64,000 bases of DNA, taken from JAVBRU01 sp031547595 (GTDB taxonomy: Bacteria; Bacillota; Clostridia; Christensenellales; Aristaeellaceae). The first letter of the stretch is position 1, and every line of letters starts with the position of its first letter. The notes beneath the pieces are model-generated. The model was not told where the DNA came from. It saw only the letters and a program-made list of their open reading frames with translations, and made no database searches. Below are positions 51,992 to 60,208 of this stretch, piece after piece. A program made the position numbers and the translations under genes. The DNA lies in contig JAVBRU010000037.1 in assembly GCA_031547595.1 (NCBI GenBank), forward strand, positions 1-64,000, read 5' to 3'.

Positions 51992-52726
51992 ATGAGCAAA
52001 CGTATCATTTCCATGTTGCTGGCACTTCTGATGGTGCTGATGGCCATTCCCGCCATGGCCGCCTGGGAAGACGACCGCATCGTGCTGGTAGACGAAGAAG
52101 AGAACTTCAGCGAAGACGCCGCCATGTTTGCCGGCGAAGTAGAAAAACTGGTGTATCCCGCGATTTGGACGGAAGGCCTGCATGGCCAGGGCTTGGACTT
52201 TGCCGGCTACAAAACCCATGTGCGCTTTGACGGTGCGCTGATCTCCGCTGCCGAGGCGCTCACCCTCAACATCTGGGTGTACTGGCGCGGCCCTGGCCTG
52301 ATGGACGCCGACAACTACAACGAAACCGGCGCCGGCGTGTTGCTGTTTGGTATGTCCGGTGCGAACGGCCACATCAAGGTGGTAGCGCTGGATAACGAGC
52401 AAGGCGATGTATTGACCTTTGACGGCGGCTTCTACAATGCCGACGTGTATGTAAAATCCGACAGCGCCCTGCCCACCGGCGAATGGGTGATGGTCACTGC
52501 CGTGATGGACGGCGAAACCATGAGCCTGTATGTCAATGGTGCGCTCAAGGCCGCCGAAGCGCAGACCGTGAAACCTGCAGACCTCGGGCTCGACCTGTTC
52601 CGCATCGGCTCCTCTTTCTGGGGCCCCGCCTCCCTCAACGCCGTGGTGGATGATGCCAGCGCTTGGACCCGCGCCCTGACCGCGGATGAAATTACCGCCC
52701 TGTACGAGGCCACGAAGGTCGAATAA
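51992..52726 (+). CDS. Secreted LamG/concanavalin-like domain protein
   Basis: A 244-residue exported protein: signal peptide MSKRIISMLLALLMVLMAIP followed by AMA, then one LamG-type beta-sandwich (LDFAGYKTHVRFDGALISAA, ALTLNIWVYWRG, GEWVMVTAVMDGETMSLYVN, DDASAWTRALTADEITALYE). No catalytic domain. AGGAGG precedes the ATG at 51992. Such domains usually come fused to glycoside hydrolases; as a free protein, next to an exported GH43, it may present glycans to that enzyme or to the SBP. A small hairpin (AGCGGCGCTGCCGCT, 51939-51953) is in its leader. Confidence 0.75.
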   Translation: MSKRIISMLLALLMVLMAIPAMAAWEDDRIVLVDEEENFSEDAAMFAGEVEKLVYPAIWTEGLHGQGLDFAGYKTHVRFDGALISAAEALTLNIWVYWRGPGLMDADNYNETGAGVLLFGMSGANGHIKVVALDNEQGDVLTFDGGFYNADVYVKSDSALPTGEWVMVTAVMDGETMSLYVNGALKAAEAQTVKPADLGLDLFRIGSSFWGPASLNAVVDDASAWTRALTADEITALYEATKVE

Positions 52727-52735
52727 AAACTCCCT

Positions 52736-52770
52736 CGCGGCGGAATGGATGGCCCTTCCGCCGCGTTTTC
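52736..52770 (+). terminator. Rho-independent terminator after the LamG gene
   Basis: CGCGGCGGAA (52736-52745) pairs with TTCCGCCGCG (52756-52765), followed by TTTTCT. It should separate or down-tune GH43 and the importer relative to the LamG gene. Confidence 0.75.
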
Positions 52771-52811
52771 TATTCATGGATCATCATGAAAGCTGGAGGA
52801 TGTGAAACGGC

Positions 52812-54278
52812 ATGCAGATCAGGAAGCATTTGAAAGAAGTCTGGATCCTATGGCTCATCGGCATTTTGTGCATGCCGCTTTTCGCCTGTGCGCAAGAGGT
52901 TGAAATGAAAGAGACGCCTTTCGTGCCCTTCAATGAAGGGTTTTACAACCCCATTCAGGTGGATTTTATGCTGGGCGACCCGTGGCTGACCTGGCATGAC
53001 GGATATTACTATTATACCCACTCCCGTGGCCGGCATATCTCCGTCACAAAAAGTGACACCATCAGCGGCCTGATGGGCCAGGGCGGCACCGAGAAGCTGA
53101 TTTATCTGGGATTGGATAACGACCAGACCGAGCTGTGGGCACCAGAGCTTCATTTTTATCAGGGGCACTGGTACGCATTCTATGCGGCGGACTATGATAA
53201 CGACAACCGCCAGCACCGCATGTACGTGGTCAAAAGCGATACGGACGATGCCATGGGCACATGGACGTATGCGGGCAAGCTGGATTTGCCAGACGACCAA
53301 TGGGCGATTGACGGCACGTTTTTTGAGAACGGGGATGGCCGCATCTTCCACATCTGGTCGGGCTGGAAAAGCGAGGCGCAGGGCACTTCCCTGTGGAAGC
53401 AGTACCTGTATATCGCGGAACTTCAACAGGGCGACCCTACCCAGGTGATCAGCACCGAGCGCGTGATGATCTCCAAGCCTGAGTATTACTGGGAAATGAG
53501 CGTGCTGCCCCAGAACGAGGGCCCGGCCGTCCTGATATCCCCCGAAGGCACGGTGTACTGCGTGTATGCCGGTAACTTCTCCAAATCGGACGATTATGTG
53601 CTGGGCGCTATTCGCCTTACGGGGGACGACCCCATGGTGGCGGAAAACTGGGAAAAGTTGCCTGAGCCCATTTTGAAGGCCAACCTCGAGGGCCACGTGT
53701 ATGGCCCCGGCCACGCGTCTTTTACCAAATCCCCCGATGGAACTGAGGATTGGGTGATTTACCACGCAGCCAAGGCGTCAAACTCTGGCTGGGACCGCAA
53801 TGTGCGCGCGCAAAAAGTGGAATGGGTGGATGACACGCCGTATATTGAAGGGCCGCTGCCGCTTAATACCCTGATCCCGCTGCCCTCTGGTGAAGTGGTG
53901 GACCGCATTTTGATTGAGGCCGAGGATGGCATCCTCAGCGCCGGTGCGTCGGTTGTGGATATCACCGGAGGCAAGGCCGTGCATTTTGAAAAATCCTCCG
54001 AGAACAGCCTGCTGGTGCTGAATGTGGAACAGGCCGGGCAGTATGCGCTGTATATCCGCCACACCAACGGCGGGCCGGAGCAAAGCGCGCTGTTTATCCG
54101 TGTGAACGGCGGCGCGATCGTACCGGTCAACGCCTCCCGCTCCGGGGACGCAGGCGATTGCGTGATGGCGGCTGTGCGGGTATCGCTGAATGCCGGGCTT
54201 AACACCGTGATGCTCAGCGCCGGGCCTGATGTGAATATCGATGCTGTGATACTGGATAGAACGCCTTTTGTGCGATGA
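52812..54278 (+). CDS. Exported GH43 hydrolase with C-terminal CBM6-like domain
   Basis: A 488-residue enzyme of GH43, likely an arabinofuranosidase, arabinanase or related activity. The three catalytic acids are visible: the Asp base in FMLGDPWLTWHDG, the pKa-tuning Asp in QWAIDGTFFEN and the Glu acid in LEGHVYGPGHASF. From about residue 370 a beta-sandwich (ILIEAEDGILSAGASVVDIT, LLVLNVEQAGQYALYIRHTN) resembles CBM6/CBM35. The signal sequence ends LFACAQE; the cysteine could be a lipid anchor, although the residue before the alanine is not ideal for a lipobox. The spacing from GGAGG to ATG is long (13 bases). It lies 12 bases before the SBP gene. Confidence 0.85.
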   Translation: MQIRKHLKEVWILWLIGILCMPLFACAQEVEMKETPFVPFNEGFYNPIQVDFMLGDPWLTWHDGYYYYTHSRGRHISVTKSDTISGLMGQGGTEKLIYLGLDNDQTELWAPELHFYQGHWYAFYAADYDNDNRQHRMYVVKSDTDDAMGTWTYAGKLDLPDDQWAIDGTFFENGDGRIFHIWSGWKSEAQGTSLWKQYLYIAELQQGDPTQVISTERVMISKPEYYWEMSVLPQNEGPAVLISPEGTVYCVYAGNFSKSDDYVLGAIRLTGDDPMVAENWEKLPEPILKANLEGHVYGPGHASFTKSPDGTEDWVIYHAAKASNSGWDRNVRAQKVEWVDDTPYIEGPLPLNTLIPLPSGEVVDRILIEAEDGILSAGASVVDITGGKAVHFEKSSENSLLVLNVEQAGQYALYIRHTNGGPEQSALFIRVNGGAIVPVNASRSGDAGDCVMAAVRVSLNAGLNTVMLSAGPDVNIDAVILDRTPFVR

Positions 54279-54290
54279 GGAGGAACAAAC

Positions 54291-55913
54291 ATGAAAAAAT
54301 CGTCAAAAATCCTGGCAACAGTGCTGGCGCTGATGCTGCTGGTATCGCTGCCGCCCGCAGCCGTAGCCGAAGAAGCAGCTACGTACTGGACGAAGTTTGA
54401 AACGCCCATTGATGTGCAGATGACCAAGTCCATCTGGCCCGATCACGCCACCAAATACGCCACCCTGGGTGAGACCGCCGAGAGCAACCGCTGGCTTGAC
54501 CTGTACCGCGAAGAGCTGGGCATCAACATCACCTACAAATTCGTGGCCACCGCTGGCGACAGCTACGACACCAAAACGCAGATGATGCTGGCGTCCGGCA
54601 AGATCCCCGATATCTTCCTCGCGTCTTTGAGCGATATGGCGGAGCTGCAGGAAGGCGATATGATCTGGGATATGACCGAGATCTACGAGCAGTACCTCTC
54701 GCCCTTGGCCAAGAAAATTCTGGAGGCCGATGGCGGCGGTGCCAAGGCGTCCATGATGATCGACGGCCGCTTGTACGGCCTGCCGCAGGTGACCAGCGTG
54801 TATGACACGCTGCGCTTTATGTACATCCGCGCCGACTGGATGGAAGCGCTGGGTCTTGAAGATCCGGAATCTGTGGACGACCTGCTCAAGATCATGGAAG
54901 CCTTTGTGAAGAACGATCCCGACGGCAACGGCGTTGACGACACCTATGCCATGTATGTGGACAAGGATTTGTGGACGCAGCTGGAGGGCTTCTTCTGGAT
55001 GTTTGGCGCGTACCCCAACGGGTTTGTGGAAAAGGATGGCAAACTGGTGTATGGCGCCACCCAGCCCGAAGCCAAGGAAGCGCTACGCACACTGAATATG
55101 ATGTACAAAGAAGGCTGGATCGACAAAGAGTTTGTTGTCAAGCCCTTCTCCCAGGCCAAAGAGCTGGTCACCAACGGCAAAGTGGGCGTGGTGATGGGCT
55201 TCCACTGGATGCCGCTGGATGTGACGGGGCCGATGCATGATCTGTACCCCGATGTGGAATGGAACTGCTATCCCTTCCCATCCACCACTGCGGGCGAGCC
55301 GGCCGTCACCATGACGCAATCCGCGCTCACCAAGGCGCTGGTGGTGAACAAGAATTTCGCGCATCCGGAGATCGCGGCATACCTGATCAACCTGTATGTT
55401 GAAAAACTGTATGGCGAAACCAATGAGTACGACTATTACGGCGACGATGCCGAGCACGGCGTGCAGGGTGTGCGCGAGCTGGGCCCGCTCAACATCCTGG
55501 AAGCCGACCTCAACCTGCGCCCCTACCGCGAGATGAAGCGCGTGTGGGCGGGCGAGATCACCCCGGACGATCTGGACAGCTATTGCCGCCGCTACTATGA
55601 CGGCACGCTGGACAACTGGGCCACCCGCACCATGTGGGGCCCGGGCGAGCACACCGCGGGCACGGTGCTGGAATACCTGGTATCCACCCCCGGCAAGATC
55701 ATCCAGAACGCCTATGTGGCTGTGCCTACCGAAACCCAGGCCATGCGCGGCGGCTCCCTCAGCGAAGTGCGCAAGACTGCCTACACCCAGATCATCACCG
55801 GCAAGGCTGATGTGGATGCAGGGTTTGACAAGTTTGTACAGGACTACACGAACGCTGGCGGGCAGAAGATTGAAGACGAAGTGAATGCCTGGTACCAAGC
55901 GAACCACGAATAA
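54291..55913 (+). CDS. Extracellular substrate-binding protein, LplA-type (second)
   Basis: A 540-residue SBP. GAGGAGGAACAAAC precedes the ATG. The signal peptide MKKSSKILATVLALMLLVSL then PPAAVAEE has a signal-peptidase-I site and no cysteine. The mature part shows TQMMLASGKIPDIFLASLSD, RFMYIRADWMEALGLEDPES and DPDGNGVDDTYAMYVD, a calcium-loop-like acidic motif typical of this SBP group. It shares an operon with exported GH43 and the two permeases at 56165 and 57096, so arabinan-type oligosaccharides are likely cargo. Confidence 0.9.
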   Translation: MKKSSKILATVLALMLLVSLPPAAVAEEAATYWTKFETPIDVQMTKSIWPDHATKYATLGETAESNRWLDLYREELGINITYKFVATAGDSYDTKTQMMLASGKIPDIFLASLSDMAELQEGDMIWDMTEIYEQYLSPLAKKILEADGGGAKASMMIDGRLYGLPQVTSVYDTLRFMYIRADWMEALGLEDPESVDDLLKIMEAFVKNDPDGNGVDDTYAMYVDKDLWTQLEGFFWMFGAYPNGFVEKDGKLVYGATQPEAKEALRTLNMMYKEGWIDKEFVVKPFSQAKELVTNGKVGVVMGFHWMPLDVTGPMHDLYPDVEWNCYPFPSTTAGEPAVTMTQSALTKALVVNKNFAHPEIAAYLINLYVEKLYGETNEYDYYGDDAEHGVQGVRELGPLNILEADLNLRPYREMKRVWAGEITPDDLDSYCRRYYDGTLDNWATRTMWGPGEHTAGTVLEYLVSTPGKIIQNAYVAVPTETQAMRGGSLSEVRKTAYTQIITGKADVDAGFDKFVQDYTNAGGQKIEDEVNAWYQANHE

Positions 55914-55928
55914 GTATCAGAATCTTGA

Positions 55929-56145
55929 GGGGCTGCCGTAACAAGCGGCAGCCCCATGCCTGTTGCTTCTGTTTTCTTAGGGGATGTATGAAGGGGCCGC
56001 GGCTCCTTCATATTTAATCCGCAGGGGTGGCTTCGCCGCCCCGAGGAGCGGCTGTAATGCCGCTTCCTCTATCATTTTGAGCCCGTGATGCGTAGCATCA
56101 CAACAAAATGATGTACCCCGAAAAAATGAATTTTCATTTTTTCGG
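55929..56145 (+). other. Row of six stem-loops between SBP and permease genes
   Basis: Stem-loops in order: 55929-55955 (GGGGCTGCCG arms, perfect), 55988-56011 (ATGAAGG arms around a GCCGCGGC core), 56024-56042 (GGGGTGGC/GCCGCCCC, TTCG loop), 56043-56069 (GAGGAGCGGC arm), 56072-56111 (TCATTTTG outer arms with GTGATGC/GCATCAC inside) and 56118-56145 (CCGAAAAAATGAA arms, perfect 13-base pairing). Together they fill almost the whole 250-base gap. No frame is open across them. Confidence 0.8.
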
Positions 56146-56164
56146 CAGAAGGAGTGAATTGCCG

Positions 56165-57079
56165 TTGCGCACCTTGGAAAAACGCCCTTCCTTCAAACGC
56201 ACCTGGCCGCTGCACGCGATGATGCTGCCCGGCGTAGTGCTGCTTGCCATCTTTTCCTATGTTCCGATGGCGGGCATCGTGATCGCTTTTCAAAAGTTCA
56301 AGCCCGCGCTGGGGCTGTTTGGCAACCAGAAGTGGGTGGGGCTGGACAACTTTGATTTCATATTGTCCTTGCCCAACACCCTGAATGTGCTGCGCAACAC
56401 CGTGATCATGGCGGTGGGCAAAATTGTGCTGTCCACGCTGACGTCCATCATCGTGGCGCTGCTGCTGAACGAGCTTCGGGTGCGCTGGTACAAGCGCACG
56501 GTGCAAACGGTGATTTATTTCCCGCATTTTCTGTCGTGGGTCATACTGTCCGGCGTGTTTATTGATCTGCTTTCGCCCTCGCGCGGCATTGTCAACCTGC
56601 TGCTTTCAAAGCTTGGCATCACGCCGATTTTCTTCCTGGGCGACCCCAATTGGTTCCCCTTCACGATGATCATCACCGATGTATGGAAGGGCTTTGGCTT
56701 TGGCACGGTCATTTATATGTCCACCATCGTCGGTATCAATCACGAGCTATACGAGGCGGCGGCCATTGACGGCGCGGGCCGCCTGAAACAGACCCGGCAT
56801 GTGACGCTGCCCGGCATGCAGCAGACCATTATTCTGCTGGCTGTGCTCAACATGGGCAACATCCTGAACGCGGGCTTTGACCAGATTTATAACTTGTACA
56901 ATTCCTCCGTGCTGGAGACCGGCGATATCATCGATACGCTGGTGTACCGCATGGGTATCGGCGGGGCGCAGTATGGCCCGGCCACGGCGGTGGGGCTGTT
57001 CAAAAGCGTGGTGTCCATGCTGCTGATCTCTGTGACGTATTACACCGCCTATAAAAAGTTCGACTATCAGATTTTCTGA
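56165..57079 (+). CDS. ABC transporter permease, LplB-type (second)
   Basis: A 304-residue permease. The frame is open from 56108, but the only good ribosome site, AAGGAG at 56150-56155, points to a TTG start at 56165 (nine bases); the earlier ATG lies in the stem-loop row. Six membrane helices, starting with MLPGVVLLAIFSYVPMAGIV, and the coupling loop ELYEAAAIDGAGRLKQTRHV near residue 210 are visible. A TTG start after such a structured leader suggests that permease output is held well below that of the SBP. Confidence 0.88.
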   Translation: MRTLEKRPSFKRTWPLHAMMLPGVVLLAIFSYVPMAGIVIAFQKFKPALGLFGNQKWVGLDNFDFILSLPNTLNVLRNTVIMAVGKIVLSTLTSIIVALLLNELRVRWYKRTVQTVIYFPHFLSWVILSGVFIDLLSPSRGIVNLLLSKLGITPIFFLGDPNWFPFTMIITDVWKGFGFGTVIYMSTIVGINHELYEAAAIDGAGRLKQTRHVTLPGMQQTIILLAVLNMGNILNAGFDQIYNLYNSSVLETGDIIDTLVYRMGIGGAQYGPATAVGLFKSVVSMLLISVTYYTAYKKFDYQIF

Positions 57080-57095
57080 GGAAGGAGAGCCTGTC

Positions 57096-57980
57096 ATGAA
57101 CATCAAAAGAACACGGGGCGAAAAAATCTTCAATATCTTCAACATCATTTTGCTGGGGCTGATCGCGCTCACCTGCCTGCTGCCGTTCCTCAATGTGCTG
57201 GCGCTGTCGCTGTCCTCCAACGCAATGGCATCCAGCGGCGCGGTGTATTTCTGGCCCAAGGGGTTCACGCTGAGCAGCTATGAATATCTCTTGACCAAGG
57301 CACCCTTCTGGACGGCCTTTGGCGTGTCCATCAAGCGCGTGGTGCTGGGCGTGACGCTCAATATGTTCCTCACCGTGCTGCTGGCATACCCGCTGTCCAA
57401 AACCAGCGATAAATTCCCCGGGCGGCAGATTTACATGTGGTATTTCTTTTTCACCATGCTGTTTTCCGGCGGCATGATCCCGGCCTATGTGCTGATCAAC
57501 CAGATCGGGCTGATGGATTCCATCTGGGCGCTGATCTTGCCCTCCACCGTGCCGGTGTGGAACATCATTTTGCTGATGAACTTCTACCGTGGCATTCCCT
57601 CCGAACTGGAAGAGGCGGCGCATATCGACGGTGCAGGCCACCTTCGGGTGCTGTTCCAGGTGTTTGTACCCTGCTCGTTGCCCTCCCTTGCCACCCTCAC
57701 GCTGTTTTGCACGGTGGGCCACTGGAACGCGTGGTTTGATGGCCTTTTGTATATGGACAACGCCGCGCACTACCCCCTGCAAAGCTATCTGCAAACGGTG
57801 TTCGTGGATGTGAGCGCGCTGGGTGCGTCGTCTGATAACTATGATCTGATCAAAGAACTATCCGACCGCACGCTGAAAAGCGCGCAGATCATCATTGCCA
57901 CTATTCCCATCCTGGCGGTGTACCCCTTCCTGCAGCGCTACTTTGTGTCCGGGTTGACGCTGGGCAGCGTGAAGGGATAA
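57096..57980 (+). CDS. ABC transporter permease, LplC/YtcP-type (second)
   Basis: A 294-residue permease, the last gene of the operon. IFNIFNIILLGLIALTCLLP is the first membrane helix and ELEEAAHIDGAGHLRVLFQV near residue 170 the ATPase coupling loop. GAAGGAGAG precedes the ATG. The second interspersed repeat begins 42 bases after its stop; no separate terminator was seen before the one inside the repeat. Confidence 0.92.
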   Translation: MNIKRTRGEKIFNIFNIILLGLIALTCLLPFLNVLALSLSSNAMASSGAVYFWPKGFTLSSYEYLLTKAPFWTAFGVSIKRVVLGVTLNMFLTVLLAYPLSKTSDKFPGRQIYMWYFFFTMLFSGGMIPAYVLINQIGLMDSIWALILPSTVPVWNIILLMNFYRGIPSELEEAAHIDGAGHLRVLFQVFVPCSLPSLATLTLFCTVGHWNAWFDGLLYMDNAAHYPLQSYLQTVFVDVSALGASSDNYDLIKELSDRTLKSAQIIIATIPILAVYPFLQRYFVSGLTLGSVKG

Positions 57981-58207
57981 CAGAAGCGCTGCTTGGATAC
58001 CCCGGAGAAATAATGTAGAAGAACCTTTGCTCGATTGACTGTTGTCCGCCCGTTGTCCGCCCGTTGTCCGCAACCGTGAAGATGCGTTGAAATACGCTGA
58101 GTTATGTGTAGCAATAACAGGTGATTACCACCCAATAACCACCCAACATGCTTGTGCAATGAGATACATTAAGTTGCGATTGGATACCACATATTAACAG
58201 GGATATT

Positions 58208-58276
58208 ATGGACAACACCCCCATGGTCGGCGCGACGGTTGCTGTGGCTGTGGCGATCGAGGAAGCATCCAAGTAA
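58208..58276 (+). CDS. Conserved 22-residue peptide, copy B
   Basis: ATG at 58208 opens MDNTPMVGATVAVAVAIEEA, then SK and TAA at 58274. Copy A at 31667 has the same length and differs at two residues. An AGGG motif lies five bases ahead of the ATG. The antisense strand is also open over part of this stretch, but its codon differences between copies are mostly amino-acid changing, so the plus-strand frame is the better candidate. Confidence 0.5.
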   Translation: MDNTPMVGATVAVAVAIEEASK

Positions 58277-58292
58277 GAGTATTGCAAAATCA

Positions 58293-58323
58293 GGGTCTAT
58301 CCGCAAGGACGGGCTCCTTTTTT
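58293..58323 (+). terminator. Rho-independent terminator in repeat copy B
   Basis: GGGTCTATCC and GGACGGGCTCC fold around GCAA with one mismatch, followed by a run of seven T. Position relative to the peptide frame matches copy A. Confidence 0.65.
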
Positions 58324-58526
58324 GCAACTATTGAGAGTCGATCTTTCATAATGGATGAACGATAATTCAAAGACAACTGCAAAAAAGCATTGTTGGTCAC
58401 AAAACCACCACCACATAGATAGCTCGCTGCTCCTTATCGGTATGCTATCTGATCATTTGATTGATCACCAGACATTCATTGCAACACAGACAGCCTCCCG
58501 AAAAATACAGGAGGCTGCATGGATCT

Positions 58527-58680
58527 CTACGTTGTGATAAGTGGCACCCACAACGCTGTGGCCGGAGTATGGTCTGGCGGGTAATGGCATTCGATGATCG
58601 GCATGTCGGCCAGATCATAGCCGGATGCGGGCAACCATTCAGTATAGATGCGTTTCCAAAGAAGCCATGTGCTTTGAACG
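58527..58680 (-). pseudogene. GyrI-like effector-binding domain fragment
   Basis: The minus strand encodes LLWKRIYTEWLPASGYDLAD, then MPIIECHYPPDHTPATALWV and PLITT before a stop. This is the end of a GyrI-like/AraC effector-binding domain (W-x-x-IY-x-WLP-SGY and the final E-Y-...WVPL). The first two thirds are missing: upstream lies the lectin operon's terminator. The 200 bases between repeat B and this fragment (58330-58490) hold nothing I can identify apart from a hairpin at 58492-58518 with CAGCCTCC arms. Confidence 0.55.
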
Positions 58681-58717
58681 AAAAAACGCCCGCGATCCGA
58701 AAAAATCGAATCGCGGG
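58681..58717 (-). terminator. Terminator of the lectin-like gene pair
   Basis: CCCGCGAT (58689-58696) pairs with ATCGCGGG (58710-58717), with an inner CGA/TCG step; on the minus strand six T follow (complement of 58681-58686). It lies 84 bases beyond the stop of the gene at 58801. Confidence 0.75.
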
Positions 58718-58800
58718 TTATCATATATTCAGTCAACAGATTGGGCAAACCGTTCATTCAATCGTTGTGCTACACACGATTTTTACATTATAAAGGCCCT

Positions 58801-60189
58801 TCAGCAGCCTGGGCGGCAGCATATGGGCGGCAGCGGTGCGCATACGCGCAGCTCATCCTGGTCTGTCTGTCCATGGACGGTGCTGAACTGCGCATAGAAG
58901 CCGTACTTCCCCTCGGAGAGCGATTCGTCACTCCAACTGCCATAGGTATAGCCCACCACACGGATCATGACGGCTTCATCTCCTTTTGCATTGTCGGGCT
59001 GTTCACGATACCAATGCGCGTACGCAAAGGGCGACAGCTCAGCAGGCCATGTTTTGCCGCTGGAGAACACCGTGCCCGCCTGATCCCCGCAGCTCCAATA
59101 CCACTGGTCGCCGTCCAGGTCGTAGGCGTCCGCATCCCCGCTCACATACGGGGGATTGGCGATGCGTTCCCCCGATTTAAGCCGCAATCGCGTGCCGGAG
59201 ATCCAGCCCTGTGCCGCACCGGGGAGGGTTTGCATCAGTCTGTCTATTGCAAGCGAGGGGCAGGACATGAGGACGCCGTTTAGCCCATGAACCGTCATTT
59301 GCTTCGCCTGGTTATACGCCTGAAGCCATGAGGTGCTTCTGTTAATATACATGCAATAGTGCTGATGGCCGTCCTCATCAAAGAAATTGGGCGTGCTACC
59401 TGCTGTGAATACCCGCACGCGGATGCAGCCCTGCACCGGAACCTCATAGGCGAAGCGAAGGCTTCGAAGGAAGGCGATCAGGCTGGCTGTATCGTTATTC
59501 TCAGGCGTTCTATAGCGAACGGAGGTCTGCGTGGCTGCCTCCACCAGCCAGCCCCTTTGCAGGCCATTGACCGGATGCTGCGGATGAAGCCCCATGGGCC
59601 ACTCGACAATAACGATGCCCATGGGCGCACCATCGTGCACGCGCAGATGCTGCACATAACCCGATTGCTCAGGATAGGGCCAAAAGTTTTCATTATAATA
59701 CGTGAACGTGACGGTATACGTCCCCGCCGGCAGTGCAAGCGAAACATCGAACACTTCTGTCTCGCCTCTTATCGATGCACTATAGACCATGAAGCCCTCT
59801 GTGTTGGCGACAACATATCTTAGAGAACTGAAATAATACTCCATTACATGCCAAGAAAATCGAAGCGTTCCGTGCCTTTTCAGGGTGAACGGCTCGGAAA
59901 TCAACGTTGAAGTCGTTCCATCCGCGTGGTTGGTGGAGCCCCACCAGCCGGCGTGTTCGCCCTGTGTGATCCATTCCCATTGGTCTGCCGTTGCAATGCC
60001 AATGGGCGTCCCCTCTGCACGGACATCAAAGCCCTTTGCGCGAATATTTGTTAAGGTGTAGTGTTTTTTGCAGGGATCATCCTGCACGCGAAAGCCCAGG
60101 GAACCGTTGGCCACATGTGCCGTGCGCGGCGTCCCTTCCCGCCCACACGCGCAAGGACAGGTGGGATATGGCGGAAAACATGGATTCAT
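58801..60189 (-). CDS. C-type-lectin-like protein with cysteine-rich ends (1)
   Basis: A 462-residue protein. AAAGGAGGTG gives a perfect ribosome site for the ATG at 60189. It has no signal peptide and starts MNPCFPPYPTCPCACGREG, a cysteine cluster; it ends CAPLPPICCRPGC. In between are two jelly-roll-like beta domains (TLISEPFTLKRHGTLRFSWH, AGTYTVTFTYYNENFWPYPE) and, from about residue 280, a C-type-lectin fold: STSWLQAYNQAKQMTVHGLN, GWISGTRLRLKSGERI, DGDQWYWSCGDQAGTVFSSG. It is a paralogue of the gene upstream, 19 bases away. Function unknown. Terminal cysteines without export suggest cross-linking in the cytoplasm, for example in a spore layer, or an unusual release route. Confidence 0.7.
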   Translation of the reverse strand: MNPCFPPYPTCPCACGREGTPRTAHVANGSLGFRVQDDPCKKHYTLTNIRAKGFDVRAEGTPIGIATADQWEWITQGEHAGWWGSTNHADGTTSTLISEPFTLKRHGTLRFSWHVMEYYFSSLRYVVANTEGFMVYSASIRGETEVFDVSLALPAGTYTVTFTYYNENFWPYPEQSGYVQHLRVHDGAPMGIVIVEWPMGLHPQHPVNGLQRGWLVEAATQTSVRYRTPENNDTASLIAFLRSLRFAYEVPVQGCIRVRVFTAGSTPNFFDEDGHQHYCMYINRSTSWLQAYNQAKQMTVHGLNGVLMSCPSLAIDRLMQTLPGAAQGWISGTRLRLKSGERIANPPYVSGDADAYDLDGDQWYWSCGDQAGTVFSSGKTWPAELSPFAYAHWYREQPDNAKGDEAVMIRVVGYTYGSWSDESLSEGKYGFYAQFSTVHGQTDQDELRVCAPLPPICCRPGC

Positions 60190-60208
60190 GGTTTGAGCAC
60201 CTCCTTTC

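Larger units (their letters stand above)
58022..58327. repeat. Interspersed 0.3-kb repeat, copy B
   Basis: Matches 31492-31787 in the same orientation and block order. Here the first block carries three tandem 11-base units of GTTGTCCGCCC type (58041-58073). It contains an intact small frame at 58208 and a terminator at 58293. No integrase lies next to this copy. Confidence 0.8.
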
